A DNA stretch of 64,000 nucleotides. Source: Nonomuraea sediminis. Lineage in GTDB: Bacteria > Actinomycetota > Actinomycetes > Streptosporangiales > Streptosporangiaceae. Shown here in pieces: positions 35,403 through 43,850 of this stretch (its first letter is position 1; each line of letters starts with the position of its first letter). Location: positions 1-64,000 of the forward strand of contig NZ_JAHDTI010000018.1 in NCBI RefSeq assembly GCF_018531495.1, written 5' to 3'. Under the pieces are notes generated by a model, which was not told the origin of the DNA, made no database searches, and worked only from the letters and a program-made list of their open reading frames with translations. The position numbers and the translations under genes are program-made.

Positions 35403-35531
35403 GCCGGACAGGCCACGCATGCGCAGGACAGACACCGGACAAGCCGCACGAGAACCGGACAGACGCCAGACAAGCCGCACAACAGCCGAGCAGAATCCTG
35501 GGGCGAAGACAGGGGCCGGGGAGGCATCGGG

Positions 35532-36923
35532 TCAGGTGAAGAGGTGTTCGATGAAGTCGATGCCGAAGTAGGCCAGGAAGACGGCGCTGATGACCCACAG
35601 CAGCCAGTGGATCTCGCGCCACCTCCCGCGCGCCGCCTTGATGACGGTGAACGTGAGGACCCCAGCGCCGACTCCGTTGGTGATTGAATACGTGAACGGC
35701 ATGAGGGCGATCGTGAGGAAGGCCGGGATCGCCAGGTCCAGGTCGTTCCAGTCGATCTTGCGGGCGGCCGTCATCATGAGCGCGCCGACCAGCACGAGCG
35801 CGGGCGCCGCAGCCTGTGAGGGCACGACGGCGGCCAGCGGCGTGAGGAACATGGCCCCGGCGAAGAGCCCGCCGGTGACGAGGCTGGCGAGGCCGGTGCG
35901 AGCGCCCTCCCCAACCCCGGCGGCCGACTCGACGACGACCGTGTTGGCCGACGCGCCGGTGGCGCCGCCGATGATGGCGCCCAGGCCATCGATCGTCAGG
36001 ATCTTGCTCATCCCCTTGATCTGGCCGTTGGCGTCCGCGAGCCCGGCCTCCTCGCCGACGCCGATGATCGTGCCCATCGCGTCGAAGAACCCGGACAGCA
36101 CCAGCGTGAACAGCACCACGGTGGCCGTGAGGATCCCTGCCGACCCGAACCCACCGAACAGGTCAACCTGACCAAGTAGTGAAAAATCAGGAACTGCGAT
36201 GATCGTGGAGGGCATCGACGGGGTCACGACCCCCCACTTGAGACCCGGCACCACGGCGTTGATGACGATGGCCAGGACCGTGGCGAAGACGATGCTGACC
36301 AGGATCGCGCCCGGCACCCGCAGCGCGTAGAGGGCGATCATGACGAGCAGCCCCGCGCAGAACACCACGATCGGCCAGCCCGCCAGGTGCCCGCCCGTAC
36401 CCAGGACGACGGGCGTGCCCTCGCCCCTGCCCACGAAGCCGGCGTCCACCAGGCCGATGAGCGCGATGAACATGCCGATCCCGACGCCGATGGCGTGCTT
36501 GAGCGGCGTGGGGATGGCGTCGATGACGAGCTGCCTGATGCCGGTCAGCGCGAACACCACGATGACCACGCCTTCGAGCACGACCAGCCCCATGGCCTGG
36601 TCCCACTTCATGTGCGGCGCGGCCTGGAAGGCGACGACGGGCGCCACCCCGAGTCCTGAGGCCAGGGCGAAGGGCGCGTTGCCCACCAGCCCCATGAGGA
36701 TCGTGGTCAGCGCCGCCGACAGCGCGACGGCGGTGGTGAGCTGCGGAATGGTCAGCGTGGCGCCGGTGACGTCCTTGGCGCCGCTGAGGATGATCGGGAT
36801 GAGCAGGACGATGTAGGCGACGGCGAAGAACGTGGTCAGGCCGCCGCGTACCTCCCTGCCCACGGTGGTCTCCCGCCCGGGCAGATCGAAGAACGTGCGC
36901 GGGCGGGTATCCAGTCGGGTCAT
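35532..36923 (-). CDS. NCS2-family AzgA-type adenine/guanine/hypoxanthine permease
   Basis: 463 residues, 12 or more TM segments. AzgA-subfamily markers are the N-terminal REVRGGLTTFFAVAYIVLLIP, the SGFFDAMGTIIGVGEEAGL block and GATGASANTVVVESAAGVGEGARTGLASLVTGGLF. It imports purine bases for the catabolic block by proton symport. It is monocistronic between xdhC and the xdh operon. Confidence 0.92.
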   Translation of the reverse strand: MTRLDTRPRTFFDLPGRETTVGREVRGGLTTFFAVAYIVLLIPIILSGAKDVTGATLTIPQLTTAVALSAALTTILMGLVGNAPFALASGLGVAPVVAFQAAPHMKWDQAMGLVVLEGVVIVVFALTGIRQLVIDAIPTPLKHAIGVGIGMFIALIGLVDAGFVGRGEGTPVVLGTGGHLAGWPIVVFCAGLLVMIALYALRVPGAILVSIVFATVLAIVINAVVPGLKWGVVTPSMPSTIIAVPDFSLLGQVDLFGGFGSAGILTATVVLFTLVLSGFFDAMGTIIGVGEEAGLADANGQIKGMSKILTIDGLGAIIGGATGASANTVVVESAAGVGEGARTGLASLVTGGLFAGAMFLTPLAAVVPSQAAAPALVLVGALMMTAARKIDWNDLDLAIPAFLTIALMPFTYSITNGVGAGVLTFTVIKAARGRWREIHWLLWVISAVFLAYFGIDFIEHLFT

Positions 36924-37051
36924 GGTCGGGCCCTCCTAGCGGGCATAGTCGACCTGTGGCGCGGGCATACGGGCCCCGCCACGCGGTTCGGTGCGGTTGT
37001 GGAGTCTCTCCCGCAGAGCTGGGGGGGTGCGGGCTGCCCCTGTTGATCAAC

Positions 37052-39361
37052 TCACCTGCCGGAGATGTGCTCCGGTCGAACCGGCACTCGGTTGAGTGCG
37101 AGCCCGGTGGCGTCGCGGATGGCGGCGACGATCGCAGGAGTGGAGGAGAGCGTGGGTGGCTCTCCGGCTCCGCGCAGCCCGTATGGGGCGAGCGGGTCGG
37201 CGTTCTCGAGAATTTCCAGCCGCATGGGCGGCATGTCGAGAATGGTGGGGATCAGGTAGTCGGTGAACGATGGATTGCGTACCTTCCCGTCGGTGACCAC
37301 GATCTCCTCCATCACCGCGAGGCCGAGCCCCTGGGCGGTGGCCCCGTGGATCTGCCCCTCGAGCGAGAGACGGTTCAGGATCTTCCCGACGTCCTGTACG
37401 GCGGCCAGCTCGACCACCTTGACCAGGCCGAGCTCGACGTCGACGTCGACCACGGCCCTGTGCACGCAGAGCGCCAGCTGGGTGTGGGTGGAGCCCTGAC
37501 CGGTCACCGGGTCCATGCCGGTGGTCCGGTGGTGGTGGAACTCGCGGGTCTCCTCGATGACCTCGGAGCCGAGCACGTCCTCGACGGTGGCCAGCACCCC
37601 GTCCCGCTGAGAGATGATTTTTCCCCCGACGAGCGACAAATCGTCGTAAGCGCCGAATCGGGCTACCGCAAGGGCGAAGAGACTCTCCCGTACGGCGGAG
37701 CAGGCCTCCTTGACCGCTCCCCCGGTCATGTACGACTGCCGCGAGGCGGAGCTGGACCCCGAGTCGCCCACCTGGTTGTCGGCCGGATGGATGACCACGT
37801 GCTCGATTCCCAGCTCGGTGCGAGCGATCTGGGCCTCGATGGTCACCAGCCCCTGGCCGACCTCGGCCGCGGCGGTGTGCACGAGCGCGGTGGCGACCCC
37901 GCCGATGACCTCCAGCCGGACACGGCAGGTGGAGTAGTCGTCGGCGCCCTCGGAGAAGCAGATGTTCTTGATGCCGACGCCGTAGCCGACGCCGCGCCGC
38001 ACTCCCTCGCCGTGGGTGGTCTGGGAGGCGCCGCCGGGCAGATGGCGGATGTCGGAGATGTCCAACGGCGCAGGCATGGGCAGCGAGCGCGCCTGGCCGA
38101 GCATCTCGGCCATCGGCAGCGGCGCGTGGATCGCCTGGCCGGTCGCCAGGACCGAGCCCTGGGAGCAGGCGTTGACCTGGCGGACGGTCACCGGGTCGAG
38201 ACCGCAGGCCGCAGCGACTCTGTCCATCATCGACTCGTGCGCGAAGCAGGCCTGCACGGCGCCGAAGCCGCGCATCGCCCCGCACGGCGGGTTGTTGGTG
38301 TAGACGCCGTAGGCGTCGACGCGGACGTTGGGGATCTCGTAGGGTCCGACGGCGAGCGAGGCGGCGTTTCCGACCACGTTGAGGGTGGCGCTGGTGTAGG
38401 CGCCGCCGTCGAGGATGATCTCCACCTCGGCGTAGAGGATCTTCCCGTCGCGGGAGGCCCCGTACTCGTAACGCATGAGCGCCGGGTGCCGGTGCACGTG
38501 CCCGAAGAACGACTCGTGCCGGTTGTAGACCATCTTGATCGGCTTGCCGGTGCGCAGCGCCAGCATCCCGGCGTGGATCTGCACCGACAGGTCCTCGCGC
38601 CCGCCGAACGCCCCGCCGACGCCGGACAGCGTCATCCTGATCTGATCATCAGACAAGCCGAGACACGGCCCGATCTGGCTGAGATCGTTGTGCATCCACT
38701 GGGTGGCGACGTAGAGGTCGAGCCCGCCATCCTCGGCGGGGATGGCCAGCCCGGACTCGGGCCCGAGGAAGGCCTGGTCCTGCATGCCGACCTCGAAGTC
38801 GCCGCTGACCACGACGTCGGCCAGCGGCTTGGCCGCCGCGACGTCCCCGACGATCACCGGCTGGTGGCGCGCGGGGTTGGTCCGCTCCTGGACCTGCGGA
38901 TACGAGGGGTCGAGCGCGGCCCGCCGGGAGTCGGTGAGCGGCTCCAGGATCTCCCACTCGATCGCGATCTTCCCCAGCGCCCGCCGCGCGGTCTCGGGGT
39001 GGTCGGCCGCGACGATCGCGATGGGCTCGCCCTGGTGCCGTACCTCGCCGATGGCCAGCACGGGCTGGTCCCAGGTGTGGTCCTCGCCGTAGTGCTTGCG
39101 TCCCGGCACGTCCTCATGGGTCAGTACGGCGTGCACCCCCGGATAGGCGAGCGCGGGCGCGACGTCGATGGACACGATGCGCGCCCGGGGATGCGGGCTG
39201 CGCAGCGTCGCGCCCCACAGCATGCCGTCCACCCACAGGTCGGAGGCGTAGGCGAACTCGCCCCTGACCTTGAGCGTCCCGTCGGGCCTGAGCGTGCTCT
39301 CGCCCACTCCCCCGTTGCCGGGCGCGACGATCTCGTGCGGTGCGCGTAGCGGGGTCGTCAC
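37052..39361 (-). CDS. Xanthine dehydrogenase, molybdopterin-binding subunit
   Basis: 769 residues from GTG 39361 behind AAGGAGGT. Xanthine-oxidase-family blocks: GTLKVRGEFAYASDLWVDGMLWG, GVHAVLTHEDVPG, LSGVGGAFGGREDLSVQIHAGMLALRTGKPIKMVYNR, PPCGAMRGFGAVQACFAHES, HTAAAEVGQGLVT (with the catalytic Glu region near the end, PYGLRGAGEPPTLSSTPAI). With the FAD and 2Fe-2S subunits it oxidises hypoxanthine/xanthine to urate. Last gene of the uraD operon. Confidence 0.93.
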   Translation of the reverse strand: MTTPLRAPHEIVAPGNGGVGESTLRPDGTLKVRGEFAYASDLWVDGMLWGATLRSPHPRARIVSIDVAPALAYPGVHAVLTHEDVPGRKHYGEDHTWDQPVLAIGEVRHQGEPIAIVAADHPETARRALGKIAIEWEILEPLTDSRRAALDPSYPQVQERTNPARHQPVIVGDVAAAKPLADVVVSGDFEVGMQDQAFLGPESGLAIPAEDGGLDLYVATQWMHNDLSQIGPCLGLSDDQIRMTLSGVGGAFGGREDLSVQIHAGMLALRTGKPIKMVYNRHESFFGHVHRHPALMRYEYGASRDGKILYAEVEIILDGGAYTSATLNVVGNAASLAVGPYEIPNVRVDAYGVYTNNPPCGAMRGFGAVQACFAHESMMDRVAAACGLDPVTVRQVNACSQGSVLATGQAIHAPLPMAEMLGQARSLPMPAPLDISDIRHLPGGASQTTHGEGVRRGVGYGVGIKNICFSEGADDYSTCRVRLEVIGGVATALVHTAAAEVGQGLVTIEAQIARTELGIEHVVIHPADNQVGDSGSSSASRQSYMTGGAVKEACSAVRESLFALAVARFGAYDDLSLVGGKIISQRDGVLATVEDVLGSEVIEETREFHHHRTTGMDPVTGQGSTHTQLALCVHRAVVDVDVELGLVKVVELAAVQDVGKILNRLSLEGQIHGATAQGLGLAVMEEIVVTDGKVRNPSFTDYLIPTILDMPPMRLEILENADPLAPYGLRGAGEPPTLSSTPAIVAAIRDATGLALNRVPVRPEHISGR

Positions 39362-40731
39362 GTGTGTACCTCCTTGGCGGCGGCGAATCCCTGCTGCTCG
39401 GCCAGGCGCATCAGCCGGCGGTGCGCCTCGGCGCCCGCCCGCCCGGCGGCGTCCTGGGAGACGGTCTTGAGCTCGTCCTCCTCGACGACGGTCCGGCCGC
39501 CGACCAGGAGCCTGGCCAGCGGCGGCTGCCGGGTGGCGAACACCAGCGCGCATACCGGGTCGTCGACGGCCGCGGCGAAGGAGTCCGTCCGCCACAGCGC
39601 GATGTCGGCCAGCTTGCCCGCCTCGAGCGAGCCGAGCTCGCCGGAGCGGCCCAGGTTACGCGCGCCGCCCATGGTGGCCATCTCCAGCGCCTGGCGGGCG
39701 GTGAGCGCGGTCGGTCCGTGAGCGGCCCGCTGGAACAGCAGTGCCTGCCGCATCTCGCCCGACAGCGTGGTCAGCTCGGAGGAGGCGTTGCCGTCGACGC
39801 CGAGCCCGACGTTGGCGCCGCGCCTGAGCATCTCGGAGACCCGGGCGATGCCGGCGCCGAGGCGCCCGTTCGACGACGGGCAGTGCGCCGAACCGGTCCC
39901 CGTCTGGGCGAAGCGGTCGATGTCGGCGTCGCTGAGGTGCACCGTGTGCGCGAACCACACGTCGGGCCCCAGCCAGCCGAGCTTCTCCATGTAGTCGACG
40001 GGCCGCATGCCGAGTTGCTCCAGGCAGTGCTCCTCCTCGTCGAGGGTCTCGCACAGGTGGGTGTGCAGGCGCACGTTCTTCGCCCTGGCCAGCGCCGCGG
40101 CCTCGGTCATCAGCTCGGCGCTGACGGAGAACGGCGAGCAGGGCGCGACCGCGACGCGCAGCATGGAGGAGAACGACGGGTCGTGGTAGCGGTCGACGAC
40201 CTCGGCGGTGGCGGCCAGGATCGTGTCCAGGTCCTCCACGACGGCGTCCGGCGGCAGGCCGCCCTGCGACTGCCCGCGGTCCATGGAGCCGCGCGCCGGG
40301 TGGAACCGGATGCCCAGCTCGCGGGCGGCCTCGATCTCGGCGGCGAACAGGTCGCCTCGCCCGCTGGGGAAGACGTAGTGGTGGTCGCTGGAGGTCGTGC
40401 AGCCCGACAGGGCCAGGTAGCCGAGCCCGGCGGTGGCCGCGCCCTGCACCACCTCGGCGTCCATTGCGCCCCACACCCGGTAGAGGGCCACCAGCCACTC
40501 GAACAGCGTGGCGTCCTGCGCCAGGCCCTGCGAGGCCCACTGGTAGAGGTGGTGGTGAGTGTTGATCAGTCCTGGGGTGGCCAGGCAGCCGCGGCCGTCG
40601 ATCCTGTCCGGGTCCCGGCTTTCTGGAACCCCGGACCCGATCTCCGCGATCAGATCCCCTTCGATCCGGATATATCCGGACGCGATCTCGGGCCCGACCA
40701 CCGGAGCGATGTAGACATTCTCGATGATCAC
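39358..40731 (-). CDS. 8-Oxoguanine deaminase (amidohydrolase)
   Basis: 457 residues from GTG 40731. Amidohydrolase metal site: INTHHHLYQW near the N-terminus, HLHTHLCE-like VRLHTHLCETLDEEE, VWFAHTVHLSDADI, and the final Asp in GLGVDGNASSE. The HHHLYQ start and the SSDHHYVFPSG block are typical of 8-oxoguanine deaminases, which make urate plus ammonia; guanine deaminase activity cannot be excluded. It lies between the xdh subunit genes, overlapping both neighbours by 4 bp. Confidence 0.88.
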   Translation of the reverse strand: MIIENVYIAPVVGPEIASGYIRIEGDLIAEIGSGVPESRDPDRIDGRGCLATPGLINTHHHLYQWASQGLAQDATLFEWLVALYRVWGAMDAEVVQGAATAGLGYLALSGCTTSSDHHYVFPSGRGDLFAAEIEAARELGIRFHPARGSMDRGQSQGGLPPDAVVEDLDTILAATAEVVDRYHDPSFSSMLRVAVAPCSPFSVSAELMTEAAALARAKNVRLHTHLCETLDEEEHCLEQLGMRPVDYMEKLGWLGPDVWFAHTVHLSDADIDRFAQTGTGSAHCPSSNGRLGAGIARVSEMLRRGANVGLGVDGNASSELTTLSGEMRQALLFQRAAHGPTALTARQALEMATMGGARNLGRSGELGSLEAGKLADIALWRTDSFAAAVDDPVCALVFATRQPPLARLLVGGRTVVEEDELKTVSQDAAGRAGAEAHRRLMRLAEQQGFAAAKEVHT

Positions 40732-41201
40732 TGTGCGGCGGCCTTCCTGGAGGCGGCCAGCCGTACCGCGTCGAGGATCTTCTCGTAGCCGGTGCAGCGG
40801 CAGAGGTTGCCCGCGAGCGCCTCGCGGATCTCGGCGTCGGACGGCTGGTCGACGCGGGCGATGAGGTCGTGCGCCTGGACGATCAGGCCGGGCGTGCAGA
40901 AGCCGCACTGAACCGCGCCGCACTCGACGAAGGCCTCCTGGACCGCGTCGAGCCGGTCGCCTTCGGCCAGGCCCTCGACGGTGCGCACCTGCCTGCCCTC
41001 GGCCTGCCCGGCGGCGACCAGGCAGGAGCAGACGGGCGTGCCGTCCAGGTAGACCGTGCAGGAGCCGCACTCGCCCTGTTCGCAGGCGTTCTTCGAGCCG
41101 GGCAGCCCGACCCGCTCGCGCAGCACGTAGAGCAGGCTCTCGCCCTCCCACACGTCGTCGACGGTCTCCTCGCGACCGTTCACGCTGAAGGCCACGCGCA
41201 T
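40728..41201 (-). CDS. Xanthine dehydrogenase, [2Fe-2S] subunit
   Basis: 157 residues with the two clusters of the family: plant-type [21 protein letters not shown] and the helical-domain CGFCTPG plus CRCTGY. It passes electrons from the Mo site to FAD. The ATG is joined to the preceding stop (TGATG). Confidence 0.95.
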   Translation of the reverse strand: MRVAFSVNGREETVDDVWEGESLLYVLRERVGLPGSKNACEQGECGSCTVYLDGTPVCSCLVAAGQAEGRQVRTVEGLAEGDRLDAVQEAFVECGAVQCGFCTPGLIVQAHDLIARVDQPSDAEIREALAGNLCRCTGYEKILDAVRLAASRKAAAQ

Positions 41202-42061
41202 CAGGCGGCCCTCCTTCCCAGGTAGTCGTTCCACGCCCAGCCGAGCGTGCGGCGGGCCATCACGCCGATGGCGTGCCTGCGGTAGTCGGCGGTGCCGCGC
41301 ACGTCGTCGATCGGCGAGGCGGCGCCCGAGCACAGCTCGCCGAAGCGGCGCAGCACCGCCTCGTCGAGCGGGGCGTGCCAGTCGGCCTCGTCGGCCAGGA
41401 ACGCCTCCGCCTCCAGCGCCCTGCGCGGGGTGGGCGCGGCCGAGCCGATCCCGGTGCCGACCCGCCGCTCCTCGGGGTAGAGGGCGATCGCGAACGAGCA
41501 GACCGCGATGACCATGGCGTTGCGGGTGCCGACCTTGGAGAAGTACTGCGGGCCCCGCGCCGCGGGCACGTGGATCGCCTTGATCAGCTCGTCCGGCTGC
41601 AGCGCCGACCGCTTCACGCCGAGGTAGAACTCGTGCGCCGGGATCAGCCGCACGCCCCGGTCACGCGACTCCACCTCGACCACCGCGTCCCCCGCGAGCA
41701 GCGGCGGATGGCTGTCACCGGCCGGGGAGGCCGCGCCGAGGTTCCCGCCCACGGTGCCGCGGTTGCGGATCTGCGGCGAGCCGACGGTCCTGGACGCCTG
41801 AGCCAGCCCGGGCAGTTGCTCGCCCAGTTCCTCGATGATCCGCGCGTACGGCACGCCCGCGCCGATCCGGTAGACGCCGTCCTCCACCGACCACTCCCGC
41901 AGCGGCGCGACCTGGTTGAGGTCGAGCAGCGCGGGGGGCCTGTGCACGTCGAAGTTGATCTCGACCATGACGTCGGTGCCACCCTGGATGGGCATCGCGT
42001 CCGGCTGGTCCGCCTTGGCGGCCAGCGCCTCCGCCCACGTGGTGGGCCGCAGGAATTCCAT
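41201..42061 (-). CDS. Xanthine dehydrogenase, FAD-binding subunit
   Basis: 286 residues of the CoxM/FAD_binding_5 family: PIQGGTDVMVEINFDVHRP, RNRGTVGGNLGAASPAGDSHPPLLAGDAVVEV and the CO_deh_flav C-domain (KVGTRNAMVIAVCSFAIAL). Located 5 bp after the uricase stop and coupled to the 2Fe-2S subunit gene. Confidence 0.93.
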   Translation of the reverse strand: MEFLRPTTWAEALAAKADQPDAMPIQGGTDVMVEINFDVHRPPALLDLNQVAPLREWSVEDGVYRIGAGVPYARIIEELGEQLPGLAQASRTVGSPQIRNRGTVGGNLGAASPAGDSHPPLLAGDAVVEVESRDRGVRLIPAHEFYLGVKRSALQPDELIKAIHVPAARGPQYFSKVGTRNAMVIAVCSFAIALYPEERRVGTGIGSAAPTPRRALEAEAFLADEADWHAPLDEAVLRRFGELCSGAASPIDDVRGTADYRRHAIGVMARRTLGWAWNDYLGRRAA

Positions 42062-42066
42062 GTCTC

Positions 42067-42927
42067 TTACTCCCAGGCGAAGCCGGCGTCGGGCGCGTCG
42101 TCCCGCAGCACGGTCCCCTCGATCAGGCCGTAGGGGCGGTCGGCGGCGTAGTAGACCTCGTTGTCGTTGTCCAGGCCGAACGGCGTCAGGTCCACCAGGA
42201 AGTGGTGCTTGTTCGGCATCGCGAACCTGATCTCGGCCAGGTCGTCGCGCACGTTCAGCGCCCGCTCGCCCATCGCGTAGAGCGTCTGCTGCAGGGACAG
42301 GCTGTGGGTGCCGGCGAACGCCTCCAGCAGGGCCCGCCGTACGTCCTCATAGGACTTGGCGAAGTCCGACCTGTCGGAGACGTGCCGCCACTCGGCGGAG
42401 ACCGCGGTGGCCAGGATGCGGTCGGTGGTCGGCTGGAGCGTGGTGTACTCGTCGACGATGTAGCCGTGGAACTCCGAGCCGGTGGAGTTGAGGACGACCA
42501 GGTCCTTCAGGCCGGAGACGACCGTGGTGCGGCCGTCGCGGTCGTGGTGGACCACGCAGGTGCGGACCTCCGTGCCGTTCCTGACGAAGGAGTGGTCGCC
42601 CGCGCGGTCCCACGAGTACTCCTCGATGGCGACCCTGGCGTGGTGGATGGTGGGCTGGGTGGACACGAAGTGCCTGGCCAGCAGGAGGGCGAAGTCCTCG
42701 ATCTGGTCCACGCCGTGCTTCCTGGCCAGGGCGTAGACGGTGTTCTTCTGGGTGTCGGTGGGCAGTACGGCGGCGTTGCTGCCGGTCAGGTGGACCTCCT
42801 CCATGTCGCCCGACAGGGAGGAGGAGACGTTGAGATCCTTGAGGTGGTGCACGTCGCCGTCCCTGACGACGCGCACGAGCCTGGTCTCCGCCTTGCCGTA
42901 GCGGTTGGGGCCCAGGATTACTGACAC
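42067..42927 (-). CDS. Urate oxidase (uricase)
   Basis: 286 residues, the usual size of cofactor-free uricase. Visible blocks: NRYGKAETRLVRV, AVLPTDTQKNTVYALA (catalytic Thr), RVAIEEYSWDR, LKDLVVLNSTGSEFHGYIVDEYTTL, and MPNKHHFLVDLTPFGLDNDNEVYYAADRPYG. It converts urate to 5-hydroxyisourate. Only 4 bp separate it from uraH. Confidence 0.96.
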   Translation of the reverse strand: MSVILGPNRYGKAETRLVRVVRDGDVHHLKDLNVSSSLSGDMEEVHLTGSNAAVLPTDTQKNTVYALARKHGVDQIEDFALLLARHFVSTQPTIHHARVAIEEYSWDRAGDHSFVRNGTEVRTCVVHHDRDGRTTVVSGLKDLVVLNSTGSEFHGYIVDEYTTLQPTTDRILATAVSAEWRHVSDRSDFAKSYEDVRRALLEAFAGTHSLSLQQTLYAMGERALNVRDDLAEIRFAMPNKHHFLVDLTPFGLDNDNEVYYAADRPYGLIEGTVLRDDAPDAGFAWE

Positions 42928-42931
42928 GGGG

Positions 42932-43222
42932 CTAGCTCCCTCGGTAGGTGGAGTAGGCGAACGGGCTGATCAGCAGCGGGATGTGGTAGTGGCGGCCGGG
43001 GTCGTCGATGCGGAAGGCGATGACGACCTCGGGGTAGAAGGTGCTCGGCAGGTCGCGGAAGGTGACGCGGTGGACGCCCTCGCCCGGGTTCCAGCCCTTG
43101 ATGCGGCCGTCGGCGTCGGTGCGGCCCTCGTGCAGGACCCTTCCGTCCTTTTCCAGTGTTACGGCCACGTCCGCCTCGGGGAGTCCGGTGGCGGCGTTGA
43201 GGACGTGGGTGGAGAAGGTCAT
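42932..43222 (-). CDS. uraH: 5-Hydroxyisourate hydrolase (transthyretin-like)
   Basis: 96 residues with both family signatures: STHVLNAATGLPE at the N-terminus and the C-terminal tetrapeptide YRGS. It hydrolyses HIU to OHCU. The ATG overlaps the uraD stop (ATGA). Confidence 0.97.
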   Translation of the reverse strand: MTFSTHVLNAATGLPEADVAVTLEKDGRVLHEGRTDADGRIKGWNPGEGVHRVTFRDLPSTFYPEVVIAFRIDDPGRHYHIPLLISPFAYSTYRGS

Positions 43223-43698
43223 GCGCCCACCAGCTTGGCCATCCGCAGGCAGGTGATCTTGGCCAGTTCGTCGCCGACGACCTTGCGCTCGGTCTCCTCG
43301 TCGTTGTCCAGCCGATCGCGCAGCTTCGTGAGCATCTGCGTGCCGGTCAGGCCGGTGGCGCAGACCAGGTAGACGTGGCCGAAGCGCTCCTCGTAGGCGC
43401 GGTTGCCCTCCGCCAGCGCCGGGCGGAGGTCGTCCTCCACGCCCGACTGCTCCTGCCGCGACCACGCCTCCTGGCTGCGCTCGCCGATGCGCGGGTGGGC
43501 CGACAGCGCCTCCAGCACGTCGGGCCAGTCCAGGGCGCGTACGGCGGAGTCGGCGGCGGCGGTCAGCTGGGCCAGGTCCCGGTAGGGACGCCGGGCGGCG
43601 ACGGACCTGGCGAAGGCGCGGGAGGCGCAGCAGGCGAGCAGGTCGCGCTCGGCCTCGTCCGGATCCCGCACGTTGAAGTCGGCGAGCGAATTGGGCAT
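43219..43698 (-). CDS. uraD: OHCU decarboxylase
   Basis: 159 residues from ATG 43698 (MPNSLADFN). The catalytic His is in LSAHPRIGERS, with SRQEQSGV and the conserved FGHVYLVCATGLTG block. It produces S-allantoin from OHCU. First gene of the seven-gene operon down to 37052 and divergent from pucR. Confidence 0.95.
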   Translation of the reverse strand: MPNSLADFNVRDPDEAERDLLACCASRAFARSVAARRPYRDLAQLTAAADSAVRALDWPDVLEALSAHPRIGERSQEAWSRQEQSGVEDDLRPALAEGNRAYEERFGHVYLVCATGLTGTQMLTKLRDRLDNDEETERKVVGDELAKITCLRMAKLVGA

Positions 43699-43704
43699 GT
43701 CAGC

Positions 43705-43742
43705 AGTACACACACGGCCGTCCTGCCCGGTCCATCCGCAAG
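43705..43742 (-). promoter_or_regulatory. Conserved upstream motif, copy 2 (uraD operon)
   Basis: Same three blocks and same 38-bp length as 30272-30309: AGTACACACA, CCCGGTCCA/CCGGACTA, CCGCAAG. It begins 7 bp from the uraD start codon, so the transcript leader is very short if this is the promoter, or the site is an operator over the start region. Confidence 0.5.
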
Positions 43743-43850
43743 AACTCCGAAGTGGTCCAGCCGTTGGCCAGGACTTTTCGTGTCATGCTCCAAGTTCGCC
43801 GGCAGTTAACCTGTAGGTAGTCTCGCGGCAAGCGAGGCAAGGGATGTGGT

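Larger units (their letters stand above)
34847..35531. other. Repeat-rich intergenic region, no supported gene
   Basis: Long ORFs cross it in several frames but are Pro/Arg/Gly-rich and mutually exclusive. It contains dispersed repeat copies at both sides (34866-34914 inverted, 35361-35402 direct), short tandem runs of CCCGGACA/CCCGGACC near 35145-35190, and a roughly 30-bp imperfect tandem repeat (ACCGGACAGAC..CAAGCCGCAC) at about 35425-35490. Confidence 0.6.

Noticed and set aside
34272-35480. 402-residue minus-strand ORF across the xdhC-AzgA gap
   Set aside because: Low-complexity Arg/Gly/Pro composition, overlaps xdhC in another frame and crosses repeats; no domain.
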